NCBI GenBank assembly: GCA_025267735.1
Contig: CM046311.1
Coordinates: 24,655,020-24,719,019 of the forward strand
Direction of reading: 5' to 3'
From: Mactra quadrangularis
Lineage: Eukaryota > Mollusca > Bivalvia > Venerida > Mactridae
DNA length: 64,000 bases
In this document: piece after piece, positions 7,463 through 21,467 of the stretch
Numbering within the stretch: the first letter of the stretch is position 1
Layout: every line of letters begins with the position of its first letter
Notes under the pieces: model-generated
Databases searched by the model: none
What the model was told of the DNA's origin: nothing
What the model saw: the letters and a program-made list of their open reading frames with translations, nothing else
Program-made: the position numbers and the translations under genes

Positions 7463-7736
7463 GGTCTTACGGGCATTTTCATGTCGTTTGTAATTGTGAA
7501 ACTATTTAAGTGATAATTATATGAACAAGGTATCGACTTGTGTATTGTAAAGACACTTGTGGATATATAATTATATAGTTTAGATAAAAATATGTGTATT
7601 TAATAGAACTGTATATTGAATTATTTTAGAAATGCATATTGTATAGAATTGAATAAAATAATTGAGATAACTGTATTGTCTGTATGGAAATGCAGTATGC
7701 ATATCGAATTGTATATTACAAGTTCTTTAAACTTTA
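7463..7736. repeat. 274-bp right-arm-only segment
   Basis: This segment interrupts the inverted alignment between 5424/5425 on the left and 7462/7737 on the right and has no left-arm partner. Its ends show no clear inverted repeat or target duplication. It contains part of the A+T-rich microrepeat block and no gene. Confidence 0.6.
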
Positions 7737-7860
7737 TATTGTTTAGAACTGCATATACATTTGTATTCTTTCGTTATAGAATTGTCATAAAACGTATATT
7801 TGGTAGAGTTATACACTGTATGTTGAATTGTGTATTTATAAAACAATTTAATTGCATAAA
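7600..7860 (+). repeat. Degenerate ~40-bp A+T-rich repeats around TAGAATTGTATATT
   Basis: Variants of TAGAAYTGTATATT recur at about 7605, 7645, 7702, 7743, 7778 and 7822. A similar block lies at about 4230-4480 in the neighbouring element. The 105-codon frame at 7616-7933 is read through these repeats and is not taken as a gene. Confidence 0.5.
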
Positions 7861-7958
7861 CGTCATATTAAGACGTCAGGTCTATGAAATCATTTTTATT
7901 CACTCTCCAAGTTCGCCTTGTTTTGAACAGTGACATATACAGGCAACGTATTTACTTC
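7860..7958. other. Unit tail with two ACGTCA motifs
   Basis: ACGTCAT (7860-7866) and GACGTCAG (7872-7879) lie just outside the palindrome's right end. They resemble half or near-complete cAMP-response elements. Nothing else is recognised before the next unit begins at 7959. Confidence 0.35.
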
Positions 7959-10900
7959 ATATTTACTTTTAATTAATTGTTTTTGTCTTACTTTTGTTAC
8001 ATAATTGTTACATCAGTATCAAAATATTAGTATGGTCAATGATATAATGGTCTTGTGTTAAGTATCCAACTTAATTTTGAATAACACTTAGAGTAGTTTT
8101 TGGTACGAAAAATTCAGTGGATATATTACACAATGAAAAACTACTCTACCATTGGTAGTACGCACAAAGTATACTTAATGATTCTTTTCGTCTGTCTATG
8201 TATTTGAATTCAAATTTATACCCATCCATGCTGTGCCAGGCTGATTATGAAACTGAGTTGCAATTACATAGATTCAATCTTGTCCTGACGTCACCTTATC
8301 TCGTTGATGTCACATTTATGTGTGTCAGTGCAAACGTGTATTGCACTCTTGTGTACATATTTTATGATCTGAGATTTGGCGTGATAATATATTGATAATT
8401 TCTGCGAATGTCTATGTAAAAATAAAATGCAATTAAAAAGTTAAAATTTAATTTTTGCTTTTCACTTGAACACGGTACGAACGAATATACAAGTGTAAAA
8501 GTGGTTGCGCCTTGTATTAATTAAACATTTAACTGAGGCCTTTAATGCAATTACTCATGGGTCAAATGCCTATTTTGTATAAAAAATGACTAACAAACAT
8601 TCTTGTAAATTATGATCATCATGTGACGTAAGGAAAGAAAGTTATGGAAAAAGTACACGATTTACTGGGACACCCCTCGTATAATTGTTTATTTTACTAA
8701 CGTTGAGACTTGTGTATAGAGTAGTCATTTGTATATAGAATTGTATATTAACTTAACTCTATATATAATGCTACTTGTTAATAAAATTGTATTTTGTTAT
8801 AGGTTTTATAAATGAAGTATCATTGATTATGTATAATTTTCTTTTATACATGAAAGTGTATATTAAATAGAATTAAACATGATATGTAAAATTGCGTTTC
8901 TACATGAATTTTGTATATTAGATGTAGACCTTTGTTTTTATATAGAATTACAAATCATGTGTATTATATTGTATATAAAACTGTGTAGTGCGCATATAAA
9001 TGATTAGGCCATGCCATTTCAGAATTTTGTTAATCGCCCGCGTGCGCATAGGTTTTAGAGTCCTCAAGTAAAAAAACGAAGTTGTTGGTGATTTTTTCTT
9101 AGATAATTTCGTTGTTCCGGGATTCGATAATGACAATACCGTTAAAACACTAGTCATTTAATAATAAACCTCATGTTTTAAGTCTGTGCTTAAACTTATT
9201 TTTTCATAAGTAGTACAGACTATTGTTTCATATGATGATGATGTTTTCCATTGAAACAAGACTATATATAAATTATTGTTTCTGTCGTAAACTATTTGTT
9301 GTTTCGTTTTCGATTAAGAAATTAGGGTACATAGGAGTTTCGTTAAGTATTTACAAATTACTACTCTATACATTAGTGACAACGTTAGTAAAATAAACAA
9401 TTATATATGCAATAAGAAATTTTATATAAAGACACAATTGAACATAAAGTGTACAACTCTATCAAATATACTTTTTAACGTACAATATACATTTATATAC
9501 AGAATGTACAATGAGGGACTTTAGTCAGTTATCTTTCCCTGATAAAATCTGAAGCAATCCAATTGGTAAGTAGGTCCTTACAATTGGAACCCTCGGATTT
9601 TATCCTTGAATTCCTATGTAAGGATAACAAAATATTTCATCCAATATCTTTCATGTAAATGAAGAAATTAACAGAAGTGATGAAATTTAAATAGTTCTTT
9701 GCCTTAAAAATACTTATTTTGAATTTCAAACAAATTCAATGATTTACAAAAAAGTTATTAAAGATTTATTTTGGCAAACTGACATTGAAAAGTAAGGGTA
9801 AAATCCAAGTAATCCAACTAATTGGACCTACCCATTTGAAGTGTATACAAGGGGAAATAACTGACTAAAGTCCCTTATTCTATAACGATAGAATACAAAA
9901 TGTATTTGCAGTTCTAAACAATATAATATTGCTTAAATTAATGGGCCCAAGTTTAGGTCGAAGGTTCCATGGTACGAAAACAAACAAGTTCCGTTATAAT
10001 CAGTACCGAACGGATTGATTTTATCAGATACTTTTTCTATTCGAGCGCTCTTGTGTTTATCAAAACGAACTTTTTTGCTGGCGATCATATCCGAGTTTTT
10101 CGAATGGGGATAAAATAATTTCGGTGCGTACTGCGGACCGGCCACACTCCCACCGACTTTAAACATTTGCCTTGGGTCTCTGGCCGATTGATTAAAAAAG
10201 TATTCTACACACTTCATATAAGTATAAATGGAATATAGTCTATTTAATACTTATAAATTCAATGAATTATAGAAAATTACAGCGCATTTTTTACACCAAG
10301 AAACTTCTCAAGTACCCCAATTTCCATATTGTAGGAAATTTTTAATTTTTTCAATATTTATGTCCGATGGATAATGGAAATGTGTACAGTATAGGACCAT
10401 ACGTCCGTCTGCTTGCATAGCTTTTATGCTTCTTTATCGATGCAAACCCGGTTTTGTCGTGCATGCATTAACTAGTGGAAATGTGAAGATGTCTAACTGC
10501 TTTGATTGAAAGAAAACAATAGCTTTTATAAACCTTTTCTCTGCAGGTGACACACCGACTTGCAAAAGACATATGGCAATTTCTCGTTCTTGTGACGAGC
10601 CATTTCTTAAAATTTTTCGGTGTGCATATCAACACACTAATGATTTTCACCAAAACAGACCACGTTGGATATTTGCACGAGAAACACGTGCCCATTACCG
10701 TTTTTCAACATATGCACGACAAAACCGGGCTTGCATCAATAAATGATTTATAGCAAAAACAGACCACGTGGGATATTTGCACGAGAAACACGTGCCCATT
10801 ACCGTTTTTCAACATATGCACGACAAAACCGGGCTTGCATCAATAAATGATTTATAGCAAAAACAGACCACGTGGGATATTTGCACGAGAAACACTTGCA

Positions 10901-12461
10901 CATTTCCGTTAATCAACATATGCACGACAAAACCGGATTTGCATCAATAAATGAGCATAAAAACCATGCAAACAAACGACAGTATGGCCCTATATACATT
11001 TCCATTATCGATTATACCATTATACTTAACGAAACTCCTAACTACTCCGATTTCAGTATTGCTGGAAATTTATATTCTAAACATTTATGTCCGATCGACA
11101 ATGGAAATGTATACTGTCGTTTGTTTGACATGGTTGACATGCTCATTTATTGATGCAAGCCCGGTTTTGTCGTGCATATGTTGAAAAACGGTAATGGGCA
11201 CGTGTTTCTCGTGCAAATATTTCACGTGGTCTGTTTTGGTGAAAATCATTAGTGTGTTGATATGCACACCGAAAAATTAAGAAATGGCTCGCCACAAGAA
11301 CGAGAAACTACCATATGTTTTTTGCAAGGCGGTGTGTCACCTGCAGATTTAAGTTTTCTAATAGCTATTGTTATCTTTTAATTAAAGCAATAAGAAATCT
11401 TCCTATTTCCACTAGTTAATGCATGTACGACAAAACCGGGTTAGCATCGTTAAAGAAGCATACACGCTATGCAAGCAGACGGCAGTATGGTCCTATACTG
11501 TACACATTTCCATTATAGATCGGACATAAATATTGAAAAAAATAAAAATTTCCTACTACATGTATATGGAAATTGGGGTACTTGAGAGGTTTCTTGAAGT
11601 ATAAAAAAATCATTGTAATTTTCTATAATTCATTGCATTTTTAGTAATAAATGGACTATATTCCATATATAATTATATGAAGTGTGTTGGAAACCATTTT
11701 CATAATAGGCTAAGGACCCAAGGCAAATATTTAAAGTCGGTGGGAGTGTGGCCGGTCCGCAGTACGCACCGAAATTATTTTATCCCCATTCGAAAAACTC
11801 GGATATGATCGCCAGCAAAAAAGTTCGTTTTGATAAACTCAAGAGCGCTCGAATAGAAAAAGTATCTGATAAAATCAATCCGTTCGGTACTGATTATAAC
11901 GGAATTTGTTTGTTTTCGTACCATGGAACTTTCGACCTAAACTAGGGCCCATTAATTTAAGCAATGGTCTTACGGGCATTTTCATGTCGTTTGTAATTGT
12001 GAAACTATTTAAGTGATAATTATATGAACAAGGTATCGACTTGTGTATTGTAAAGACACTTGTGGATATATAATTATATAGTTTAGATAAAAATATGTGT
12101 ATTTAATAGAACTGTATATTGAATTATTTTAGAAATGCATATTGTATAGAATTGAATAAAATAATTGAGATAACTGTATTGTCTGTATGGAAATGCAGTA
12201 TGCATATCGAATTGTATATTACAAGTTCTTTAAACTTTATATTGTTTAGAACTGCATATACATTTGTATTCTTTCGTTATAGAATTGTCATAAAACGTAT
12301 ATTTGGTAGAGTTATACACTGTATGTTGAATTGTGTATTTATAAAACAATTTAATTGCATAAACGTCATATTAAGACGTCAGGTCTATGAAATCATTTTT
12401 ATTCACTCTCCAAGTTCGCCTTGTTTTGAACAGTGACATATACAGGCAACGTATTTACTTC
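7959..12461 (+). repeat. Macrosatellite unit 2 (long type, 4,503 bp)
   Basis: All sub-features of unit 1 recur at +4503: element with inverted ends 8680-9405, palindrome 9407-12360, MITE 9513-9876, left-arm 94-codon frame 9933-10217, right-arm copy 11748-11945. Confidence 0.95.
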
Positions 12462-15400
12462 ATATTTACTTTTAATTAATTGTTTTTGTCTTACTTTTGT
12501 TACATAATTGTTACATCAGTATCAAAATATTAGTATGGTCAATGATATAATGGTCTTGTGTTAAGTATCCAACTTAATTTTGAATAACACTTAGAGTAGT
12601 TTTTGGTACGAAAAATTCAGTGGATATATTACACAATGAAAAACTACTCTACCATTGGTAGTACGCACAAAGTATACTTAATGATTCTTTTCGTCTGTCT
12701 ATGTATTTGAATTCAAATTTATACCCATCCATGCTGTGCCAGGCTGATTATGAAACTGAGTTGCAATTACATAGATTCAATCTTGTCCTGACGTCACCTT
12801 ATCTCGTTGATGTCACATTTATGTGTGTCAGTGCAAACGTGTATTGCACTCTTGTGTACATATTTTATGATCTGAGATTTGGCGTGATAATATATTGATA
12901 ATTTCTGCGAATGTCTATGTAAAAATAAAATGCAATTAAAAAGTTAAAATTTAATTTTTGCTTTTCACTTGAACACGGTACGAACGAATATACAAGTGTA
13001 AAAGTGGTTGCGCCTTGTATTAATTAAACATTTAACTGAGGCCTTTAATGCAATTACTCATGGGTCAAATGCCTATTTTGTATAAAAAATGACTAACAAA
13101 CATTCTTGTAAATTATGATCATCATGTGACGTAAGGAAAGAAAGTTATGGAAAAAGTACACGATTTACTGGGACACCCCTCGTATAATTGTTTATTTTAC
13201 TAACGTTGAGACTTGTGTATAGAGTAGTCATTTGTATATAGAATTGTATATTAACTTAACTCTATATATAATGCTACTTGTTAATAAAATTGTATTTTGT
13301 TATAGGTTTTATAAATGAAGTATCATTGATTATGTATAATTTTCTTTTATACATGAAAGTGTATATTAAATAGAATTAAACATGATATGTAAAATTGCGT
13401 TTCTACATGAATTTTGTATATTAGATGTAGACCTTTGTTTTTATATAGAATTACAAATCATGTGTATTATATTGTATATAAAACTGTGTAGTGCGCATAT
13501 AAATGATTAGGCCATGCCATTTCAGAATTTTGTTAATCGCCCGCGTGCGCATAGGTTTTAGAGTCCTCAAGTAAAAAAACGAAGTTGTTGGTGATTTTTT
13601 CTTAGATAATTTCGTTGTTCCGGGATTCGATAATGACAATACCGTTAAAACACTAGTCATTTAATAATAAACCTCATGTTTTAAGTCTGTGCTTAAACTT
13701 ATTTTTTCATAAGTAGTACAGACTATTGTTTCATATGATGATGATGTTTTCCATTGAAACAAGACTATATATAAATTATTGTTTCTGTCGTAAACTATTT
13801 GTTGTTTCGTTTTCGATTAAGAAATTAGGGTACATAGGAGTTTCGTTAAGTATTTACAAATTACTACTCTATACATTAGTGACAACGTTAGTAAAATAAA
13901 CAATTATATATGCAATAAGAAATTTTATATAAAGACACAATTGAACATAAAGTGTACAACTCTATCAAATATACTTTTTAACGTACAATATACATTTATA
14001 TACAGAATGTACAATGAGGGACTTTAGTCAGTTATCTTTCCCTGATAAAATCTGAAGCAATCCAATTGGTAAGTAGGTCCTTACAATTGGAACCCTCGGA
14101 TTTTATCCTTGAATTCCTATGTAAGGATAACAAAATATTTCATCCAATATCTTTCATGTAAATGAAGAAATTAACAGAAGTGATGAAATTTAAATAGTTC
14201 TTTGCCTTAAAAATACTTATTTTGAATTTCAAACAAATTCAATGATTTACAAAAAAGTTATTAAAGATTTATTTTGGCAAACTGACATTGAAAAGTAAGG
14301 GTAAAATCCAAGTAATCCAACTAATTGGACCTACCCATTTGAAGTGTATACAAGGGGAAATAACTGACTAAAGTCCCTTATTCTATAACGATAGAATACA
14401 AAATGTATTTGCAGTTCTAAACAATATAATATTGCTTAAATTAATGGGCCCAAGTTTAGGTCGAAGGTTCCATGGTACGAAAACAAACAAGTTCCGTTAT
14501 AATCAGTACCGAACGGATTGATTTTATCAGATACTTTTTCTATTCGAGCGCTCTTGTGTTTATCAAAACGAACTTTTTTGCTGGCGATCATATCCGAGTT
14601 TTTCGAATGGGGATAAAATAATTTCGGTGCGTACTGCGGACCGGCCACACTCCCACCGACTTTAAACATTTGCCTTGGGTCTCTGGCCGATTGATTAAAA
14701 AAGTATTCTACACACTTCATATAAGTATAAATGGAATATAGTCTATTTAATACTTATAAATTCAATGAATTATAGAAAATTACAGCGCATTTTTTACACC
14801 AAGAAACTTCTCAAGTACCCCAATTTCCATATTGTAGGAAATTTTTAATTTTTTCAATATTTATGTCCGATGGATAATGGAAATGTGTACAGTATAGGAC
14901 CATACGTCCGTCTGCTTGCATAGCTTTTATGCTTCTTTATCGATGCAAACCCGGTTTTGTCGTGCATGCATTAACTAGTGGAAATGTGAAGATGTCTAAC
15001 TGCTTTGATTGAAAGAAAACAATAGCTTTTATAAACCTTTTCTCTGCAGGTGACACACCGACTTGCAAAAGACATATGGCAATTTCTCGTTCTTGTGACG
15101 AGCCATTTCTTAAAATTTTTCGGTGTGCATATCAACACACTAATGATTTTCACCAAAACAGACCACGTTGGATATTTGCACGAGAAACACGTGCCCATTA
15201 CCGTTTTTCAACATATGCACGACAAAACCGGGCTTGCATCAATAAATGATTTATAGCAAAAACAGACCACGTGGGATATTTGCACGAGAAACACGTGCCC
15301 ATTACCGTTTTTCAACATATGCACGACAAAACCGGGCTTGCATCAATAAATGATTTATAGCAAAAACAGACCACGTGGGATATTTGCACGAGAAACACTT

Positions 15401-16964
15401 GCACATTTCCGTTAATCAACATATGCACGACAAAACCGGATTTGCATCAATAAATGAGCATAAAAACCATGCAAACAAACGACAGTATGGCCCTATATAC
15501 ATTTCCATTATCGATTATACCATTATACTTAACGAAACTCCTAACTACTCCGATTTCAGTATTGCTGGAAATTTATATTCTAAACATTTATGTCCGATCG
15601 ACAATGGAAATGTATACTGTCGTTTGTTTGACATGGTTGACATGCTCATTTATTGATGCAAGCCCGGTTTTGTCGTGCATATGTTGAAAAACGGTAATGG
15701 GCACGTGTTTCTCGTGCAAATATTTCACGTGGTCTGTTTTGGTGAAAATCATTAGTGTGTTGATATGCACACCGAAAAATTAAGAAATGGCTCGCCACAA
15801 GAACGAGAAACTACCATATGTTTTTTGCAAGGCGGTGTGTCACCTGCAGATTTAAGTTTTCTAATAGCTATTGTTATCTTTTAATTAAAGCAATAAGAAA
15901 TCTTCCTATTTCCACTAGTTAATGCATGTACGACAAAACCGGGTTAGCATCGTTAAAGAAGCATACACGCTATGCAAGCAGACGGCAGTATGGTCCTATA
16001 CTGTACACATTTCCATTATAGATCGGACATAAATATTGAAAAAAATAAAAATTTCCTACTACATGTATATGGAAATTGGGGTACTTGAGAGGTTTCTTGA
16101 AGTATAAAAAAATCATTGTAATTTTCTATAATTCATTGCATTTTTAGTAATAAATGGACTATATTCCATATATAATTATATGAAGTGTGTTGGAAACCAT
16201 TTTCATAATAGGCTAAGGACCCAAGGCAAATATTTAAAGTCGGTGGGAGTGTGGCCGGTCCGCAGTACGCACCGAAATTATTTTATCCCCATTCGAAAAA
16301 CTCGGATATGATCGCCAGCAAAAAAGTTCGTTTTGATAAACTCAAGAGCGCTCGAATAGAAAAAGTATCTGATAAAATCAATCCGTTCGGTACTGATTAT
16401 AACGGAATTTGTTTGTTTTCGTACCATGGAACTTTCGACCTAAACTAGGGCCCATTAATTTAAGCAATGGTCTTACGGGCATTTTCATGTCGTTTGTAAT
16501 TGTGAAACTATTTAAGTGATAATTATATGAACAAGGTATCGACTTGTGTATTGTAAAGACACTTGTGGATATATAATTATATAGTTTAGATAAAAATATG
16601 TGTATTTAATAGAACTGTATATTGAATTATTTTAGAAATGCATATTGTATAGAATTGAATAAAATAATTGAGATAACTGTATTGTCTGTATGGAAATGCA
16701 GTATGCATATCGAATTGTATATTACAAGTTCTTTAAACTTTATATTGTTTAGAACTGCATATACATTTGTATTCTTTCGTTATAGAATTGTCATAAAACG
16801 TATATTTGGTAGAGTTATACACTGTATGTTGAATTGTGTATTTATAAAACAATTTAATTGCATAAACGTCATATTAAGACGTCAGGTCTATGAAATCATT
16901 TTTATTCACTCTCCAAGTTCGCCTTGTTTTGAACAGTGACATATACAGGCAACGTATTTACTTC
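12462..16964 (+). repeat. Macrosatellite unit 3 (long type, 4,503 bp)
   Basis: Sub-features at +9006 from unit 1: palindrome 13910-16863, MITE 14016-14379, left-arm frame 14436-14720, right-arm copy 16251-16448. No difference from units 1 and 2 was noticed. Confidence 0.95.
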
Positions 16965-19900
16965 ATATTTACTTTTAATTAATTGTTTTTGTCTTACTTT
17001 TGTTACATAATTGTTACATCAGTATCAAAATATTAGTATGGTCAATGATATAATGGTCTTGTGTTAAGTATCCAACTTAATTTTGAATAACACTTAGAGT
17101 AGTTTTTGGTACGAAAAATTCAGTGGATATATTACACAATGAAAAACTACTCTACCATTGGTAGTACGCACAAAGTATACTTAATGATTCTTTTCGTCTG
17201 TCTATGTATTTGAATTCAAATTTATACCCATCCATGCTGTGCCAGGCTGATTATGAAACTGAGTTGCAATTACATAGATTCAATCTTGTCCTGACGTCAC
17301 CTTATCTCGTTGATGTCACATTTATGTGTGTCAGTGCAAACGTGTATTGCACTCTTGTGTACATATTTTATGATCTGAGATTTGGCGTGATAATATATTG
17401 ATAATTTCTGCGAATGTCTATGTAAAAATAAAATGCAATTAAAAAGTTAAAATTTAATTTTTGCTTTTCACTTGAACACGGTACGAACGAATATACAAGT
17501 GTAAAAGTGGTTGCGCCTTGTATTAATTAAACATTTAACTGAGGCCTTTAATGCAATTACTCATGGGTCAAATGCCTATTTTGTATAAAAAATGACTAAC
17601 AAACATTCTTGTAAATTATGATCATCATGTGACGTAAGGAAAGAAAGTTATGGAAAAAGTACACGATTTACTGGGACACCCCTCGTATAATTGTTTATTT
17701 TACTAACGTTGAGACTTGTGTATAGAGTAGTCATTTGTATATAGAATTGTATATTAACTTAACTCTATATATAATGCTACTTGTTAATAAAATTGTATTT
17801 TGTTATAGGTTTTATAAATGAAGTATCATTGATTATGTATAATTTTCTTTTATACATGAAAGTGTATATTAAATAGAATTAAACATGATATGTAAAATTG
17901 CGTTTCTACATGAATTTTGTATATTAGATGTAGACCTTTGTTTTTATATAGAATTACAAATCATGTGTATTATATTGTATATAAAACTGTGTAGTGCGCA
18001 TATAAATGATTAGGCCATGCCATTTCAGAATTTTGTTAATCGCCCGCGTGCGCATAGGTTTTAGAGTCCTCAAGTAAAAAAACGAAGTTGTTGGTGATTT
18101 TTTCTTAGATAATTTCGTTGTTCCGGGATTCGATAATGACAATACCGTTAAAACACTAGTCATTTAATAATAAACCTCATGTTTTAAGTCTGTGCTTAAA
18201 CTTATTTTTTCATAAGTAGTACAGACTATTGTTTCATATGATGATGATGTTTTCCATTGAAACAAGACTATATATAAATTATTGTTTCTGTCGTAAACTA
18301 TTTGTTGTTTCGTTTTCGATTAAGAAATTAGGGTACATAGGAGTTTCGTTAAGTATTTACAAATTACTACTCTATACATTAGTGACAACGTTAGTAAAAT
18401 AAACAATTATATATGCAATAAGAAATTTTATATAAAGACACAATTGAACATAAAGTGTACAACTCTATCAAATATACTTTTTAACGTACAATATACATTT
18501 ATATACAGAATGTACAATGAGGGACTTTAGTCAGTTATCTTTCCCTGATAAAATCTGAAGCAATCCAATTGGTAAGTAGGTCCTTACAATTGGAACCCTC
18601 GGATTTTATCCTTGAATTCCTATGTAAGGATAACAAAATATTTCATCCAATATCTTTCATGTAAATGAAGAAATTAACAGAAGTGATGAAATTTAAATAG
18701 TTCTTTGCCTTAAAAATACTTATTTTGAATTTCAAACAAATTCAATGATTTACAAAAAAGTTATTAAAGATTTATTTTGGCAAACTGACATTGAAAAGTA
18801 AGGGTAAAATCCAAGTAATCCAACTAATTGGACCTACCCATTTGAAGTGTATACAAGGGGAAATAACTGACTAAAGTCCCTTATTCTATAACGATAGAAT
18901 ACAAAATGTATTTGCAGTTCTAAACAATATAATATTGCTTAAATTAATGGGCCCAAGTTTAGGTCGAAGGTTCCATGGTACGAAAACAAACAAGTTCCGT
19001 TATAATCAGTACCGAACGGATTGATTTTATCAGATACTTTTTCTATTCGAGCGCTCTTGTGTTTATCAAAACGAACTTTTTTGCTGGCGATCATATCCGA
19101 GTTTTTCGAATGGGGATAAAATAATTTCGGTGCGTACTGCGGACCGGCCACACTCCCACCGACTTTAAACATTTGCCTTGGGTCTCTGGCCGATTGATTA
19201 AAAAAGTATTCTACACACTTCATATAAGTATAAATGGAATATAGTCTATTTAATACTTATAAATTCAATGAATTATAGAAAATTACAGCGCATTTTTTAC
19301 ACCAAGAAACTTCTCAAGTACCCCAATTTCCATATTGTAGGAAATTTTTAATTTTTTCAATATTTATGTCCGATGGATAATGGAAATGTGTACAGTATAG
19401 GACCATACGTCCGTCTGCTTGCATAGCTTTTATGCTTCTTTATCGATGCAAACCCGGTTTTGTCGTGCATGCATTAACTAGTGGAAATGTGAAGATGTCT
19501 AACTGCTTTGATTGAAAGAAAACAATAGCTTTTATAAACCTTTTCTCTGCAGGTGACACACCGACTTGCAAAAGACATATGGCAATTTCTCGTTCTTGTG
19601 ACGAGCCATTTCTTAAAATTTTTCGGTGTGCATATCAACACACTAATGATTTTCACCAAAACAGACCACGTTGGATATTTGCACGAGAAACACGTGCCCA
19701 TTACCGTTTTTCAACATATGCACGACAAAACCGGGCTTGCATCAATAAATGATTTATAGCAAAAACAGACCACGTGGGATATTTGCACGAGAAACACGTG
19801 CCCATTACCGTTTTTCAACATATGCACGACAAAACCGGGCTTGCATCAATAAATGATTTATAGCAAAAACAGACCACGTGGGATATTTGCACGAGAAACA

Positions 19901-21467
19901 CTTGCACATTTCCGTTAATCAACATATGCACGACAAAACCGGATTTGCATCAATAAATGAGCATAAAAACCATGCAAACAAACGACAGTATGGCCCTATA
20001 TACATTTCCATTATCGATTATACCATTATACTTAACGAAACTCCTAACTACTCCGATTTCAGTATTGCTGGAAATTTATATTCTAAACATTTATGTCCGA
20101 TCGACAATGGAAATGTATACTGTCGTTTGTTTGACATGGTTGACATGCTCATTTATTGATGCAAGCCCGGTTTTGTCGTGCATATGTTGAAAAACGGTAA
20201 TGGGCACGTGTTTCTCGTGCAAATATTTCACGTGGTCTGTTTTGGTGAAAATCATTAGTGTGTTGATATGCACACCGAAAAATTAAGAAATGGCTCGCCA
20301 CAAGAACGAGAAACTACCATATGTTTTTTGCAAGGCGGTGTGTCACCTGCAGATTTAAGTTTTCTAATAGCTATTGTTATCTTTTAATTAAAGCAATAAG
20401 AAATCTTCCTATTTCCACTAGTTAATGCATGTACGACAAAACCGGGTTAGCATCGTTAAAGAAGCATACACGCTATGCAAGCAGACGGCAGTATGGTCCT
20501 ATACTGTACACATTTCCATTATAGATCGGACATAAATATTGAAAAAAATAAAAATTTCCTACTACATGTATATGGAAATTGGGGTACTTGAGAGGTTTCT
20601 TGAAGTATAAAAAAATCATTGTAATTTTCTATAATTCATTGCATTTTTAGTAATAAATGGACTATATTCCATATATAATTATATGAAGTGTGTTGGAAAC
20701 CATTTTCATAATAGGCTAAGGACCCAAGGCAAATATTTAAAGTCGGTGGGAGTGTGGCCGGTCCGCAGTACGCACCGAAATTATTTTATCCCCATTCGAA
20801 AAACTCGGATATGATCGCCAGCAAAAAAGTTCGTTTTGATAAACTCAAGAGCGCTCGAATAGAAAAAGTATCTGATAAAATCAATCCGTTCGGTACTGAT
20901 TATAACGGAATTTGTTTGTTTTCGTACCATGGAACTTTCGACCTAAACTAGGGCCCATTAATTTAAGCAATGGTCTTACGGGCATTTTCATGTCGTTTGT
21001 AATTGTGAAACTATTTAAGTGATAATTATATGAACAAGGTATCGACTTGTGTATTGTAAAGACACTTGTGGATATATAATTATATAGTTTAGATAAAAAT
21101 ATGTGTATTTAATAGAACTGTATATTGAATTATTTTAGAAATGCATATTGTATAGAATTGAATAAAATAATTGAGATAACTGTATTGTCTGTATGGAAAT
21201 GCAGTATGCATATCGAATTGTATATTACAAGTTCTTTAAACTTTATATTGTTTAGAACTGCATATACATTTGTATTCTTTCGTTATAGAATTGTCATAAA
21301 ACGTATATTTGGTAGAGTTATACACTGTATGTTGAATTGTGTATTTATAAAACAATTTAATTGCATAAACGTCATATTAAGACGTCAGGTCTATGAAATC
21401 ATTTTTATTCACTCTCCAAGTTCGCCTTGTTTTGAACAGTGACATATACAGGCAACGTATTTACTTC
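16965..21467 (+). repeat. Macrosatellite unit 4 (long type, 4,503 bp)
   Basis: Sub-features at +13509 from unit 1: palindrome 18413-21366, MITE 18519-18882, left-arm frame 18939-19223, right-arm copy 20754-20951. This is the last complete long-type unit. Confidence 0.95.

Larger units (their letters stand above)
4904..7857. repeat. 2.95-kb interrupted palindrome, once per unit
   Basis: The reverse complement of 4904-5009 plus 5374-6509 aligns with 6590-7857. From outside in: a diverged outer arm (4904-5009 and 5374-5424 against 7737-7857); a 251-bp near-identical arm (5425-5675 against 7212-7462, 5 differences and no gaps); a more diverged inner arm with indels; a repeat-expanded segment (104-bp repeats, about 3 left and 1 right); and a loop of about 80 bp near 6510-6590. 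Each side also carries a private insertion: the MITE on the left and 7463-7736 on the right. No target duplication was found at the outer ends. Confidence 0.85.
3456..7958 (+). repeat. Macrosatellite unit 1 (long type, 4,503 bp)
   Basis: Reference unit for the sub-features listed below. It is the outermost copy, yet I find no difference between it and units 2-4, including the reading frames, the MITE and the palindrome. Satellite edge copies usually degenerate, so this is unusual. Confidence 0.95.

Noticed and set aside
7616..7933. 105-codon frame, the longest in the window
   Set aside because: It is read through A+T-rich ~40-bp microrepeats and has biased composition. Part of it lies in the right-only insertion, so it is not an ancestral gene.
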